Below, piece by piece: positions 1-11,913 of a DNA stretch of 64,000 nt. The DNA comes from Eutreptiella sp. 'Long Island Sound 2002' (lineage: Eukaryota; Euglenozoa; Euglenophyceae; Eutreptiales; Eutreptiaceae). The notes under the pieces were generated by a model, which ran no database searches, was not told the origin of the DNA, and saw nothing but the letters and a program-made list of their open reading frames with translations. Each line of letters begins with the position of its first letter. Positions within the stretch are counted from its first letter, which is position 1. The DNA lies in NCBI GenBank assembly GCA_964036045.1, contig OZ038402.1:11365739-11429738 (forward strand). The letters run 5' to 3'. Position numbers and translations under genes: made by a program.

Positions 1-39
1 CCACCACTACCACCAACAGCAACAGCAGCAGCAGTACAG

Positions 40-95
<56 letters not shown>

Positions 96-185
96 GCAGG
101 AGCAACAGCACCACCACTACCACCAACAGCAGCACCCTAGCAGCGGTAGCAGCAGCACCAGCAACAACAACATTCGTAACCAATG
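1..185 (+). repeat. Imperfect CAG/CAA trinucleotide tract
   Basis: Nearly uninterrupted CAG, CAA and CAC triplets open the window, with a short block (caccactaccaccaacagc) occurring at about 2-22 and again near 112-131. In one plus frame it would read as His/Gln then Ser/Asn homopolymer, but no frame continues into recognisable protein. It may be the edge of a low-complexity exon that starts outside the window or simply a microsatellite. Confidence 0.75.
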
Positions 186-2490
186 CGGTCCAGGACCAGG
201 ACGAGGCTGAGCTGTCATCGTCCCGGCCACCCCAGTACTGTGCCTCTGGTGCATCTCTGCACTGTGCTGCTCCGGTCGACAACCCAGGGTCCTCCGCCAT
301 CTCATGCAACGAGCAGGAATGGGGGATGGATGACTGCAAGAAGGGCCGCAGGGGCAGGATGACGGGCAAGAAAGGGGGGGGGGGGGTGTATGGAGTGGAA
401 GGGGGGAAGCACAAGGAGTAGGTAGCAGAACAGGATTGGCTCATTAACCACCACCCGGTGGCCCAGCACAACCCCAACAAGCCGCAAGCCCCGACCACTG
501 CCACCAAGACGAGCAGCTCCCAATTGCTGCCGGATGTGGTGTTGCGAGTGCCAACGGCAAGGCGCACAGGCGTGACGAGGGTCTTGAGCGGGCAAACGGA
601 AAGTTAACAAAGTGTGAGCGGTTTGCAGTGTTACTGAAGGCGACACATTTGGTCTTTGGAGCGAGTCCCTTGGCTCGCTCCTCCAGTGTGTTGGCCATTT
701 TTTGTACAGAGGTCCAGGGGTTTCACACACGAGCGCAAGCAATGTAAGCATGACCAAGGTCATATAGAAGTGGTCTGAGGGTGCACCGGTTGCGTTGGTT
801 GTCCCAAAGTTTTGTGCAGGTGGCCTCTTGCGCGTCATTGATTTTCGATTGCGATGCAACAGGCACACAGGCTTTCAGAAGTACGTCTGATTGCAGGTTC
901 GGCTCATCAAATCATCACAATACCTCAGGCAAGGGTGCGTGAAGGCCCTTTCAATGGCCATTGGTGATCTGTGCACCCCAACCCAAACCATCGACCCAAA
1001 CTAAACCCTAACCTTCGTAGCTTTTGGATGGAAAATGCACAACCAATTTCCTCCCGGCGCCTTCACGGACCGTAGGGTGCCTTCAGCGCCCATGGCCAGT
1101 ACTTTTAGCATCTGGCTGTTGGCCGCAGGGCCCCTGAGGGGGGGGGGGGGGCGTCTGCATCCTATGACCTGCGGAGCCGCCTCCGTGGGATTTGTTGGCG
1201 TATTTGAATGAGCAGTTGCCAGAAAAGGCAGGCCAAAGGTGTGCCCCGCGTGGATGGTGGCCTAAAATGTTGTTGTTGGAAAGGGGAAAAAGACCCAATA
1301 CCACAACACTGGAAGGGTGGAACGAGGACACGCACGGGCCCTCTGCCGGGTGCAGTTTGACAATTTGCCCGGATGGGCCGCGTCCCATGGGTCAGTGACG
1401 TAACCCCCCACCCCCCGGCCCCGCCCCCAACTTGCTCCTCCTGGACGCCCCCCCCCCCCCCCAAAATTGCCCCGGGACCCCCCCACCCCCAATCTCCCCA
1501 TGCAGACCCCGCCCCCAAAGGGGGCGTCCGGCCAACAGTCACCCTCCCGCCCCCCCAATTGTCCATCTCCCCCCTTGGCATCCCCCCCCCCGGGGGGGGG
1601 CGGGGGGTCACCGCTAGTTCCCCAAAACAAAAAAAACACAACAGTGTCATATTGCACAGGACTGTGACACGGTGTTGTCAGAGGCCATGTGCACCTCCTT
1701 TGTTCTGACCCATTGCACTCCTCAGGCCTCTGAAACCCTTCCCTCAAGGCACTGGTGTGCGCTCTCAAGTAGCCTGCGCCGGCCGTTGCGCAAGGCCCTT
1801 CTGCCCCCGCGGTGAACAGCACCGCAGCACCCCGTCCACAAACGCGGTGCCACTGCAGTCGTACACGACCGCGCTGCCGTGAAACGCTCGGCAGCAGCGC
1901 GCGCCACCTCCCCACCCCACGTCCCAAGGGGACCCCTGTGCAACCGGCAGAGCTGCCCCCCCCCTCCCCCCCCAAGGGTGTGCGGCAGTTGCAGTCCTAC
2001 CGCTCACGAGGACCGTGCAATGGACACTGATAGTGAAGTGGTTTGGGTCAAGTCTGCTGCGGGGGCCTGGGGCTTAGGCCAAGTCGTAGGACAAGTTGCA
2101 GTTTGCCCCGGACGTCCCGGACCAGACCGGGTCTCCCAAAACCGGGCGGGACCAGCAGTCCCCAAACCTGCACCCAAACCCAAACGCGGAAGGCGGCCCG
2201 CAGCGAAGCCAGCTGCAGCCGGCGTGTCCATCTCTGTCGCTGATGGGCAACATGGGCGGCAGTTCAAGACCATGCGGGACCATAAGAGGACGCTTTACAC
2301 GGTCCCTGCTCAGCAGTAGGTGCAGCCGGAACACCGCTACCCAAGTCTGGCTCGTAAAGCGGGGCCAGACGTGCGGTGTGCACGCGGAAGAAGGAGACGA
2401 AGAAGATCAACCCACTGCATCGACACCACACACTGACCCCCAGGTTCAGCCTCATCTGCGCATACAACCCCTCCCCCCCCCTCCAACAAA
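186..2490. other. No recognisable gene; C/G tracts, one hairpin
   Basis: I see no credible gene here. ORFs exist on both strands but are Pro/Gly/Arg-rich readings of C or G tracts (about 375-387, 1138-1151, 1449-1461, 1586-1605). A perfect 8-bp stem hairpin, GGAGCGAG with CTCGCTCC, lies at 659-682. A short CCCTAA-type telomere-like motif is at about 1001-1013. Confidence 0.5.
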
Positions 2491-2995
2491 GGATCCCCGG
2501 CTAACTCAACCAGGCTAAGCGTAGGTCTCGCAACCGAAAGGATGTGGGATCCATCCCCGGATCAGGCATGTCTGAAGGCGGGCAGTGGCAGCCGTGCGTC
2601 AAGGGCATCCTTTCTGGGGAAATCGCAAAATTGAGTAGGCCATGGAGGCCGCCTCGCTGCCGCGAGCTCCACCAGCTGTGAAAGCCCCAATACACACACA
2701 ACACACGGGGTGACATGGCGATGACGGGCTCGTTGAACTAATACCGTGGAGCTGGCCCGGCGGAAGCCACGGAGCTACCACCCCACTTCCAGGGTGGTCC
2801 TGGGGCAGCGAGCCAGGGTCTGGCCTAAGCGCATATCGCACTGGTCGAGGGGCAATACAGGGACGCACCCCTGGCCTGCACCGAAGGCCTGCTCTAATGG
2901 GGAGCGACCCGACCCGAGGACGCCAGTGTGGCGATACAGCTCCAACCAGGAAGACCTGGTAAAAACGGTAATACCCCCTCCCCCCCCCCCCCCCG
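2491..2995 (+). mobile_element. tRNA-derived SINE-like element, copy A
   Basis: About 480 bp here match, at very roughly 85 percent by eye, the reverse complement of 51852-52347. The left end (2491 onward) has a tRNA-like head with an A-box-like ctaactcaaccagg; its B-box-like stretch gggatccatccc is degenerate. The body contains shared blocks such as the one around 2641-2810. The right end reads ggtaaaaacggtaata followed by a C tract to about 2995, so the tail is poly-C rather than poly-A. The tRNA-like head, two dispersed copies and a shared tail fit a SINE mobilised by an unknown LINE. No target-site duplication was found. Confidence 0.65.
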
Positions 2996-5900
2996 CCCTC
3001 CTGCACACACATGATTATTGGAACTTTGTTGGCTGAAGTTGACCGAGCAAAATCGATATGTTGGGTCAGCGTGACACAATGGGCGATGTACAGAGTAATG
3101 CTTTTAATTGGACCCGCACAACACACATCGTTTCCTCTGAATTGCCGTTGAGGCGTTGATCTTGCTTTGGACTTTGTGCACCCGCCCGTTTGCCCGAGGC
3201 ATAGGTCGAGATGGCACGCCATTCTGAAGGTTGGGGCGCGCTGGCGACCCGGTGGAGTCCTGCACAGGCCTCAGGCCGTGAGATGCGCTTTTGCATACGC
3301 TTTGCATACGACGGTCCGAAACCGATGGCGCTTGCGCGCCACGTGCACATGGACAATGGCGGGGTCTCGGACCCGCTGGGGTGTGTGCACGCACTGTTTT
3401 GAAAATGCCCCCAAGCACAGCCAAACTTGGGCAGGAACGTAGCAAGACCGGGATCCCGTCGAAGCATATTGTGTCACCACGACGACGGTGCTTCCACTGT
3501 GCGTGCACACAACACATGGTGTGGCTACCCTCGGCTTGGAAGACGCCTCGGAAGGCAATGTGGTTAGGGGTGGCCTTGGCTGTGCGTAGCTAGACGCTTC
3601 TCCACTGCCGCTGTACAGACATATGTTCCGTCATGTTTTGTCGCGCTTCATCGTCTACAGATGACGTCGTCGGTCCGTTGTTTGATCAGCAAGCCGTCAC
3701 TCGGTCATGAAGCATGCTCCGTATTGGAGGCATCCACCGTGCTGGTGAGGGTTTGAGCTACCCCTGGGGTCGCACATCGTTGAACAGGTGAGAGGGGGCG
3801 CACGGATGCCGATTTCCGATTTGACTGGGAATCAGTTTGGGTGGAATCGGCTTTTGTCAAAAACATAGGGAAACGGGGATTCAAAATGCTGGGTCAAACT
3901 GGGCCACCCACATACCCATATCCAGCCTTCGGCTAAATGTGCGCGTACCTGACACCCGAAAGAATGTTTCTGTTTGAACCGGGACCCCGTTTTCTTGCGT
4001 TTTTCACTGTTTCGACCCCCCCCCCCCCCAACGCATCTAATACGCTTGAAAATGGGTCAGTTCAAGACCAAAAGGGGGTCCAAAACGCAGTTTTCCAAAA
4101 ATGACCCTCTACCTTTTGGGATGTTCAAACAAGTGTTGTTCGCCTCTTTTTGACCTTCTGGCTACCCATTTGGGCCCTCCAAATACGCGAAAAAGCCTTG
4201 AGAATAGCTGCTTGAGAACTGTAATAGGGCACGGGGGTTGTGACTCCGTGGGTCCTCCGTGCCCCCCCCCCCCCCACCCATCGCCCCTCCTGGAACCCCC
4301 CCTGCCAGCCTGCACACGAAGGGGGGCTCTGGCCAACGGTTAGTGGGGGGGGGGGGACTTGGCTTCCAGAACCGAGGAGCCGTGCAAAAGGGTTTGGAGA
4401 TACAGTTTTCCAAAGTTGAACCTTGACCACCTTGGATGTGTATGCAAGTACCCCCCCCCCCTTGGCCAACCACCAAGGCCTTGTGCCAACCCCCCCCCCC
4501 CCCCCTTGGTAATAGCTACGCACTCGTCCAAGCTACAGCGGGTGTAGGGACCATATTCATTTGGGACCTAATTTGATTCGTTACAAATGCAGTGCGGCCA
4601 CATAAGACCTGGGTTTGGTGACAAATTTGCCAGCTACATAGAGTCATGGGCACATTTGTTGTGAGTGTTCGCCCACTTGCCCGCGTGAACTAGTATGCGC
4701 AAGCTACGCCCTTGTCCAAGCTACGGTAGGCGTAGGGGGGGGGGATTAATTTCTGGCGGTGCAGAGACTACGATGGCCGTGCATCAGTTACATGTTCCAT
4801 ATCTCTCGGGGACAATCATAATGTGCCAAGTTTGTGCGTGTTGCCACTTTTTGGGCCTTTTTCAAGTTTGGCTCCATCGCGGGAAAATGCTGCCCCCTGG
4901 GGGGGGGGGGGGGGGGATGTGTATTGGTGAGATAGACCCTGGGCCTAGGCTAATTTTCAAGCCGTTTTCGTGCAGATTTCGAAAAGTATACGGGGGACTG
5001 TCCACTGGGGCTAACGGGCCATAGTGGTTTCACCGGATGGCGTGTGTACTGTACCATTGGGGGAGGAGCACAGGGGGGGCGGGGGCAAACATGTCCAAGG
5101 ACGCAGACCAACGACCAAATCCCGCTCCTTGCTCCAGCGGGCGCATGTGCACTTTACAACAACATTACATTCTCTATCACCTTCTCTATCCCCCCAAACA
5201 AGACCATCGGATGCGTGACAGACCTAATTGGATTTTTTGTCACACGTTCCCTCCCTCATCACACTACACATACAACACACACACAAACACACACCATGAG
5301 TCATTTGATTATTCCATTTATTTATTTGGATATCACACTCCTTGCTGTAGTACCACATGCATCAAATTTTTGCCTACGAGCCGATTTCTCAGTCATTTCC
5401 TTCGTGTAGATAGTCAGTGTCCGCTTACAGGAGCCGGCATTGGTCTCACCCCGCCACATCTGTGTTGTGTAACACAAGTGAACACGTTTAAGGTTGGTCA
5501 CTTAGCCTGTGACTTGGCTAATGCATTCCGCGGTGTGTTAGTAAAGAGTCCTACGCCGGTAGCCACCGAGACCCGCGGTGCACTACGGTAGGCTCATTGA
5601 AAAGGATTATCGAAAGGTATCAAATGCCTGCAGTAATGGGCTTCTACCCTGGCGCAGGTAGATAAGTACTTTCCGTGCAGTGGGATAGGCCCCTTCTCTT
5701 GCGGTAGAGATAGAGGACGGAGTTAAGCTGCAAGAGGATAGCCTGAATCCTAGAATTCAGTTGAGCGGAATTCACTCTTGATGTAGGAAGACAGACCCCG
5801 CAGGGATGGCTTTGTACAACCATCTGTTGGGCAAGGGGCGCGACATGCTTGGTCTTCCGGTAAGGTACAGAACACACTTTAACTACGATAGCATTTTTCG

Positions 5901-6675
5901 GAGATTTACTACTTCTACTTGTCTGAGACAACCCACCAATGATCCATTTTACGTATGAGGCAGTGGCCACCCTCCAGTCGTGTAGGATATCCGTTGGTTT
6001 GCATTAGAGCTGAACGGCGTTCCGGGAAAGATCCGACTCTTCCAACTTTTTTCACTTATCACTTACCTACTTCGTTTCCAACCAACCCCAGGGGACCAAC
6101 CCACCCCTACCCGTGAACCCAACCCGTACATTCACATACAATTCATCGGTTTTTAGCATCTTTAGCACTTTGCCACAACCCATACATCTTCTAGAAATCA
6201 TGCCTAGAAATCATGCACAAAAGAATCAATATTCCATCATGGCAATATGTTGTGGATTCACCGCACAGTAGATGCACCATGTTCCTCAGTAGGACATAGC
6301 ACACAGGAATTCAATGAGATATGAAGCTAGCACGAATACCGATTTATGTAGAAATGTCCCAAATGACTTACCCAGGCCCAAAGACTCGCCTCAATCGCCA
6401 CTCGCTCCGCCGCATGTCTCCAAGGTCCTTTCTCAACGGCACACACATCAAGCGAGGCATAATGCCATTACTGTGCTCAGCCCTCGTCTCTAGACAATCG
6501 AGACCATCGCCAGCTAAGGCAGTGCATCCAGAGCTACTTGACGCCACACCGCTGGCCTACCCCAAGTGTCCCCCCGCATCCGCTAGCTACAATGTCGGCA
6601 CACCTTTCAGTTGTTCGCCTTCATGGGCAGTAGTTGCTCACCAACGATCACTTGGATGTTCACGGGGCGTGACAA
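2996..6675. other. No recognisable gene; C/G tracts and a dispersed repeat piece
   Basis: Non-coding by inspection. Long C or G runs lie at about 4017-4029, 4263-4275, 4344-4355, 4450-4460, 4490-4505, 4735-4743 and 4899-4915. Two imperfect copies of a motif containing cagttttccaaa (about 4089 and 4409) suggest an old duplication. A stretch at about 4585-4660 (gcggccacata and aatttgccag) recurs at about 36208-36275. The ORF at 6321-6698 is open but has no recognised domain. Confidence 0.4.
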
Positions 6676-7191
6676 ATGATGATATCGCTGCAGGCTAGTA
6701 AGCGCCTGTACCAATCCGCCATTCATGAAAGTAGGGCGATTCTTCGCCATCATTCCAATGGTATTCGTAGGGACTCTCTACAGAAGTGGAAAATTGGAGT
6801 GGGAAAAGTCTTGAAGGAGCAAAGGACAGATCATGAAAGGGCCTGGCATCACACATCCAACCGGGTAGTACGGGAGCTGTGTGTGCACCGGCACCAGGCC
6901 ATGGCCTCCATTACCCCGGATGCGGCTGCCCTACTATCAAAACATTGGGACAATTGCAACTTTCTTTCCAATTTGTTGGTAGGGACCAAATGGCCGCGTG
7001 AAGATGGTGTTACTCTTTGCGACGGGTGCCTGCCCTCGCTAACCGTATTGCAAGGTCAGGGTATCTGTGCACGCTGTTTGTCTGCCCTAGGTGCATGTGT
7101 AGTAAGGGATCCCAGCATGTGTGCCTTGCAGGCTAGTGTGCTGACGGCTCAGGTGGTGCAGGTACCGTCTGACGGGAAGGGAACAGCGTGA
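6676..7191 (+). CDS. Unrecognised ORF with paired CxxC motifs
   Basis: A 171-residue plus-strand ORF. Its second half reads like real protein rather than a shadow, with two CxxC pairs near residues 117-136 (LCDGC and ICARC) and a Cys further on, which could bind zinc. I recognise no family. Further open plus-strand stretches follow in other frames (7188-7520, 7608-7988, 8071-8382), the second Ser/Glu-rich with a basic end, as if one degenerate coding region had been broken by frameshifts. It could be mobile-element debris or exons of a host gene. Confidence 0.3.
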   Translation: MMISLQASKRLYQSAIHESRAILRHHSNGIRRDSLQKWKIGVGKVLKEQRTDHERAWHHTSNRVVRELCVHRHQAMASITPDAAALLSKHWDNCNFLSNLLVGTKWPREDGVTLCDGCLPSLTVLQGQGICARCLSALGACVVRDPSMCALQASVLTAQVVQVPSDGKGTA

Positions 7192-9422
7192 GGGCCCCGC
7201 TATGGACCTCCGCCGTTCGGCTCAGGCTGTCAGGCCAGAGCTGCTCATGGAAAGGCAACCATAGGATGTTATGGTTTCTGCTATCCCTTTACTGCGCTCC
7301 TTGTGACTCAAAGGTGCTGTGTATCATGAGCGACCCCTGCTGCCGTGTCATCAAGCACCAGCCGACCAACATCATGGTCGAGATACGCCCTGTTGCACCG
7401 AGGTCGCAGAGCGTAGGGTTCGTTGTCCTTGCGCAAACCGTGGCTGCCTTGATCAAGCACGTCACCCCGACGGTGCACAGGCCAAAGTCAAAAGAGCCGT
7501 GCACGCCCCTGCATCTGTAGGACGACCTGGTCAAAATTCAGTGAGGCACGACCAGCCGTAGTGTGACCCTATAAATGTCGGATTAGTGCCGGATTTTTCC
7601 GGCGGTATTGGTCCAGGGACCAGCACGGCTGCTATATGAAGTCAGGCGACATGCAACACGAGACGGGGTATGGCTGGCCAGTTGCAAGCCTTGTGAGACG
7701 GCCACTGAGTCGGATGGTGAACCAGCTATTCTACCGTCCTCCAAGCTGACTAGGTGTGAGCAAAATGCCCCATCAATGCGGCGCCACTCCTCCCCTGAAG
7801 AAATGGACCTATCTCCCCTTTCTGAGACCGCTTCCTCCTGCCTAAGCAGTGAAGATGACTTTGGGTCTATGGAGCAGCACATCTGTGATACCAGGACGGC
7901 CGCATCCACGTCGATGTCTCACTCTGCAACGCCGCAACAGAAAAGGCCCCGCGCAAACCCGCAGCCACCATTGCAGCCGAGCCTGTAGATAGTGGCACCA
8001 CAGACGGTACCGTTTATGCTGCCAGTCCCACTTCCGCAGTGGCCCCAACAAGTGGCCTTCCAAGGTCCGCTTGGCTCCAGAAGCAAGGACACGTACAAGC
8101 ACAAGAAGCAGCAAAGTCACAAAAAGCTCATCCAGCGGCTCCGGAAGGACCCGGGCATCCCTGAGGACCAAGAACCACGCATGGAGGATGGGCGGAGTAG
8201 GGACAACGGACATTAGAGCCATGGCAATGGAGTGGAACGGGCACATCGTGGAGAAGAACACAACGCACAAGCACTGGGGTAGTCTCTGTGAGTGCAGCTC
8301 AGACCGGATCCCTATCACGGGTCCCATGAGGGTATGCAGCGTTTTTGCCTCGGCCGTAGCCCTCGGACCCTGCCCCTCATAACGCTGCAAGGACTAAAAT
8401 CGCTTCTCGTGCTCAGCCGGATGTCGCCGGCTGGATGGAGGCAGATGTGCAATGTGCGCGGCGCAATGTCAATGTCATGCTGACGGATGCAGGACACGGA
8501 CACTGTGTGCGCACTGTGGTGGACCAGCCTATTTATAGGAGACCGCCGCCCTCACCGCCCCCTTTCCGGTCTTCAGCCCCCGGCGTACATCTGTGCCCAC
8601 CGTCCTACTGCCACACGCAACTATACACTTTGACGCACGCGGACCGACAAACACACACCCTGTGCAGCATCTCTTGCATGGGCGATACACACTAAAGCCA
8701 GTACGCATGCACTCCATGTCGCACACCGTACGCATACATGCACACTTCTTACCTGCAGGTGCATTCTGAGCCTCGGACACACTGCTGCATCTTGTCGCGT
8801 TTGCGCACACAACGGGTCCCACATACAGGCGCCACACGCTACACCTTACACGCGCACCTCCCATGTGTGTGTTGTACATCAATGGACCTTTAGCTTCCCA
8901 GGGTTCCCCCGAGTACACTCAATAACACCTTGAGCGCCAGGAATTGCCCCCCACCCTCACCCCACCACAAACCATTTTGGGTGCTTAGTCTTGCCTGGTC
9001 TCGAAATGATAAGGTGCAGGTTTGTGCCTCTTTTCCGGGCGTCATTATACGCAATCCTTTTCGGAGCGAACGGACTGTTAAGACTTCCAAAATCCTGTTC
9101 ATAACTGCCCCGGCATTAGTATCATCATTAATATGCAAAATGCAAAGGGTTTTGCATCCAGTGGGTCCTTCAATTGCTCCATGATGCAAGAAATTCTGGT
9201 GCATAGAATGATTACCAGCTGGCATTGTTGTAACTCAGGACCACCCTTAGTGAGGCAGTTGATTGGGGTAAGTATCTGGCACCAGATTAGCAATCGAGGT
9301 GTTTGGTGTTATGGTTTTGAGCAGCAGCAGCGCAGCGAGCGCGCGACTCGCAATCGCACTGCAGTCCGTGAATACATCTGAAGCATCGAGATGCCAGTTG
9401 CTGTGAACGAAGTACTGTATAA
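7192..9422. other. No assigned gene; possible degenerate coding debris
   Basis: The ORFs at 7608-7988 and 8071-8382 (plus) have fairly balanced composition but no recognisable domain. From about 8390 to 9420 I see nothing with coding character. The region just before the LTR piece has a short CAG run (about 9323-9333). Confidence 0.35.
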
Positions 9423-9571
9423 TACTTCGATATCTTTGAACAGGGTTTTTGTCTTCGAATTTGTGAGGTGTGTATGAATTGGTGCTCCGCCTAAAGATCC
9501 TGCGCAGAAAGAGGTTTGTCGTATTTTGGGATTTTCGAGAAACAGGACAGTTCCCAAGTCAAACCGCAACA
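9423..9571 (+). mobile_element. 3' part of a long terminal repeat (copy 1)
   Basis: This 149-bp stretch recurs almost exactly at 30110-30258 (two differences seen: gaggtg/gaagtg and ccgcaac/ccacaac). It ends in CAACA, as expected for an LTR ending in CA, just upstream of a Gag ORF. The true left end of the LTR is uncertain; a TG at about 9416 is a candidate. No matching 3' LTR was found downstream of the RNase H region. Confidence 0.6.
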
Positions 9572-9592
9572 AGTGGTAGCCAGCTAGGTGGC
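9572..9592 (+). promoter_or_regulatory. Possible primer-binding site
   Basis: Directly after the LTR end comes agtggtagccagctaggtgg. The TGGTA start is what most tRNA 3' ends give in LTR-element primer-binding sites; the rest does not match initiator tRNA-Met well. The position is right, the tRNA is not identified. Confidence 0.35.
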
Positions 9593-9657
9593 GGGGAGAT
9601 CAATATCGTCGGCCTCTGCGTTACAATCTCCGAAGCCGTCTTTGATTTCAACTTGAA

Positions 9658-10995
9658 ATGGAGCGACCTTTTGACGACGCAGCCATGCTGCACTTCATCC
9701 GAGATTGCCTGTTTCGATCTGACTCGCCGTTGCATCACGAGTTTTCGAGTTCGTTAGAAAAGTTCATCGCAGAGCGCATCGCAAGTCGAGAAAACGAGTG
9801 GTTTCCATGCATATCTCGTGATCTTCACAGCTTGTCGCAGAAGCTTGCAGAAGCTCAAGCCAAGGTCATCGAATGGGACCAACGCATCGATGCGTTGCAG
9901 ACATCAGCAGCAAATGCCACTGCGGCAACTGATCACAGAGTCGACATTTTGCAGTCCTCGACGGAGAATGCAACACAAGCAGCAGTAAGTGAAATTCGAC
10001 GCCTGGAACATGAACTTTCGCAATGTTATTTCCTTCTCAACGAGTTTGCACAAGTTTCGAGTCAACAACCTTCGAGCCACTTCCAGTTTCCACTACAACA
10101 CCCTCAACCACAACCACAACCACAACCATCTCCTTCGAGCTATCCGCCGTATTCACCATCGAACAATCAGCCGCCTCAACATTATCCACCGCAACAACCG
10201 CCTCAACAAGCACCTCCCTTTGATCCGTCGATGAATCCAGCCAATCCAATGAATCAAGCCAATCCGGTGAATACCATGAATCCTCGTGCTCCAACGTTCG
10301 AGATCCTGGGACGTCGTGTTGAACGCCTACGCAAGTTGATTCGATTATTTTCTGGGAGACCAGGATCACGAGAATTTCGAACTTGGAAGGAGGACCTTAT
10401 GCGAGCCTTCGCTCTGTCGGATATCACTTCACCCGTCGATCAGGTCACCACCATACCGTTCCTCCTCGAAGGCGATGCTGTCGAGTATTATTACAGTTTG
10501 ACGAAAGTTGTACAAGATGACTGGTTCGAGCTCATGCGTGTGTTGGGTCAGCGCTTCGATTGCATATCCCATGCGCCAGTGTACCTGTCAAGAATGTTGA
10601 CCTTGAGAGAAAGTGAGTTCCCTCGACATGCGGACTACATGAAGGAGTTTCGGACTTGCGTCATCAAGTCGAAGGTTAATACCAGTGATCTCCAGATGGG
10701 TTACCTCGTTAACTCTCGATTTGTTGAAGGGTTGTCGAATGACGCCGTTCGCCGGCAGTACATCGTTGAGGTCCGTCCGAAATGGCGTTCTGGAAGACCA
10801 TTCGGCTTCCATACGCTGGTGGAGACCATCGCAGAAGCCTACATGGCGGCCGGCTATCAACTCGTCGAGAACGACAACGGATACCGCGGGTGCTGCCGTC
10901 TCGAGACCCCTGCCTATGATGGTTCCGCCAACTTCGACTTCCACAATGTTTCCTCTGCCTTAGACATCGCGTTCAGAGGGGCTGCGACAGCCTAG
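9658..10995 (+). CDS. Ty3-type retrotransposon Gag polyprotein
   Basis: A 445-residue ORF starting 87 bases after the LTR end. Residues 1-120 are charged and probably coiled-coil. Residues about 135-210 are a Pro/Gln-rich linker. Residues about 215-400 match the retrotransposon Gag capsid pattern seen in Ty3-like elements: an F-x-G region followed by a WKEDLMRAF-like helix, a long segment ending in aromatic-rich EYYYSL, then a W-x-x-L-M-x-x-L-G-x-x-F motif. No CCHC zinc knuckle is visible. It builds the capsid that packages the element RNA. The frame is intact although protease and most reverse transcriptase are missing downstream, so this copy would need helper functions. The stop is at 10993-10995. 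Confidence 0.8.
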   Translation: MERPFDDAAMLHFIRDCLFRSDSPLHHEFSSSLEKFIAERIASRENEWFPCISRDLHSLSQKLAEAQAKVIEWDQRIDALQTSAANATAATDHRVDILQSSTENATQAAVSEIRRLEHELSQCYFLLNEFAQVSSQQPSSHFQFPLQHPQPQPQPQPSPSSYPPYSPSNNQPPQHYPPQQPPQQAPPFDPSMNPANPMNQANPVNTMNPRAPTFEILGRRVERLRKLIRLFSGRPGSREFRTWKEDLMRAFALSDITSPVDQVTTIPFLLEGDAVEYYYSLTKVVQDDWFELMRVLGQRFDCISHAPVYLSRMLTLRESEFPRHADYMKEFRTCVIKSKVNTSDLQMGYLVNSRFVEGLSNDAVRRQYIVEVRPKWRSGRPFGFHTLVETIAEAYMAAGYQLVENDNGYRGCCRLETPAYDGSANFDFHNVSSALDIAFRGAATA

Positions 10996-11149
10996 AATCC
11001 TTTGACAAACTGCTGGTAAAATCCACACAACCCCATAAATTGTCGAACTTCATGAACGGTGGTTGGCGGAGGCCAACCTCGAATGACCTTGATCTTTTCG
11101 GGGTCCATGTGTACTCCATCTTTGTCGACGATGTATCCGCAAAAGGGTA
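10996..11149 (-). pseudogene. Inverted fragment of Ty3-type reverse transcriptase
   Basis: On the minus strand this roughly 150-bp piece encodes the thumb/connection segment of a Ty3-type reverse transcriptase: the pattern GYIVDKDGVHMDPEKIKVI, then W-P-P-P, then RQFMGLCGFYQQFVKGF. It runs opposite to the Gag ORF upstream and the RNase H region downstream. In a normal element this segment lies in the same direction directly before RNase H, so it is a small inversion, coupled with loss of protease and the reverse transcriptase core. Confidence 0.75.
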
Positions 11150-11913
11150 CTCGACTCGACTTCGAGTGGGAGTGGACAGCTGTGCACCAAGCTGCCTTCG
11201 ACAAGGTGCAGCAAGCAATGATCAATGCGACACATCTCAGTGCCATCGACCCCCGGCAGCCGTATCACTTGTACACGGATGCTTCGAAAGATTGCGTGGG
11301 GGCCACGCTAGCGCAGCGATGTGCGCATGGGCAGTGCAACGGACATCTTCGACCTATTGCCTTTATGTCGCGGAAGATGCAATGTGCTGAAACTCGATAC
11401 CCGATCCGAGAACAGGAGTTGTTGGCCATCGTGCTAGCTCTGAAGCAGTGGTTTCATCTACTTCGAGGACCACAGCAGGTGCATGTGCACTCTAACCACG
11501 AAGGCCTTCGTTATCTTAAGACGTGTCCTCGACCGCTGACGCCACGACAAGCACGTTGGTCCCAGTTCCTCGAGGAATACAACCTCACATTGTGGTATGT
11601 ACCGGGTCTTGAGAACCCAGCAGCGGACGCCTGTTCCCGCCTGACTTCGCGACAGTTGATGGACATCGAGAATGCTACACGTACACGGGCCTTCGTGGTA
11701 CCTTTGGTCGAGAACTGGGTTTCACCTGAAGGAGAACCTGTCGATGAGTTCCTACATGTGCTCGAGGACTCGTTCTCACATGATGACGTGTGGCCCCAGC
11801 CATACTCCGAAGCGGACGCTCCGTTGGGAAGGGACCTGATGTTGACGGAGACGCAGAACCAGCCCTCCAATTCGACACTGAGCCAGCCGTCGAGCCAGAG
11901 GAAATGGAGGTAG
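11150..11913 (+). pseudogene. RNase H region of a Ty3-type Pol, truncated
   Basis: An open plus-strand frame resumes with the RNase H-like domain that follows reverse transcriptase: YTDAS (first Asp), REQELLAIVLALKQW (Glu), HSNHEGLRYL, and ENPAADACSR (last Asp). The usual TDH third motif reads SNH, so one catalytic Asp is replaced by Asn and the nuclease is probably inactive. About 80 C-terminal residues after the domain are acidic and unrecognised. No integrase or chromodomain follows, so the element lacks the means to integrate. Confidence 0.8.
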
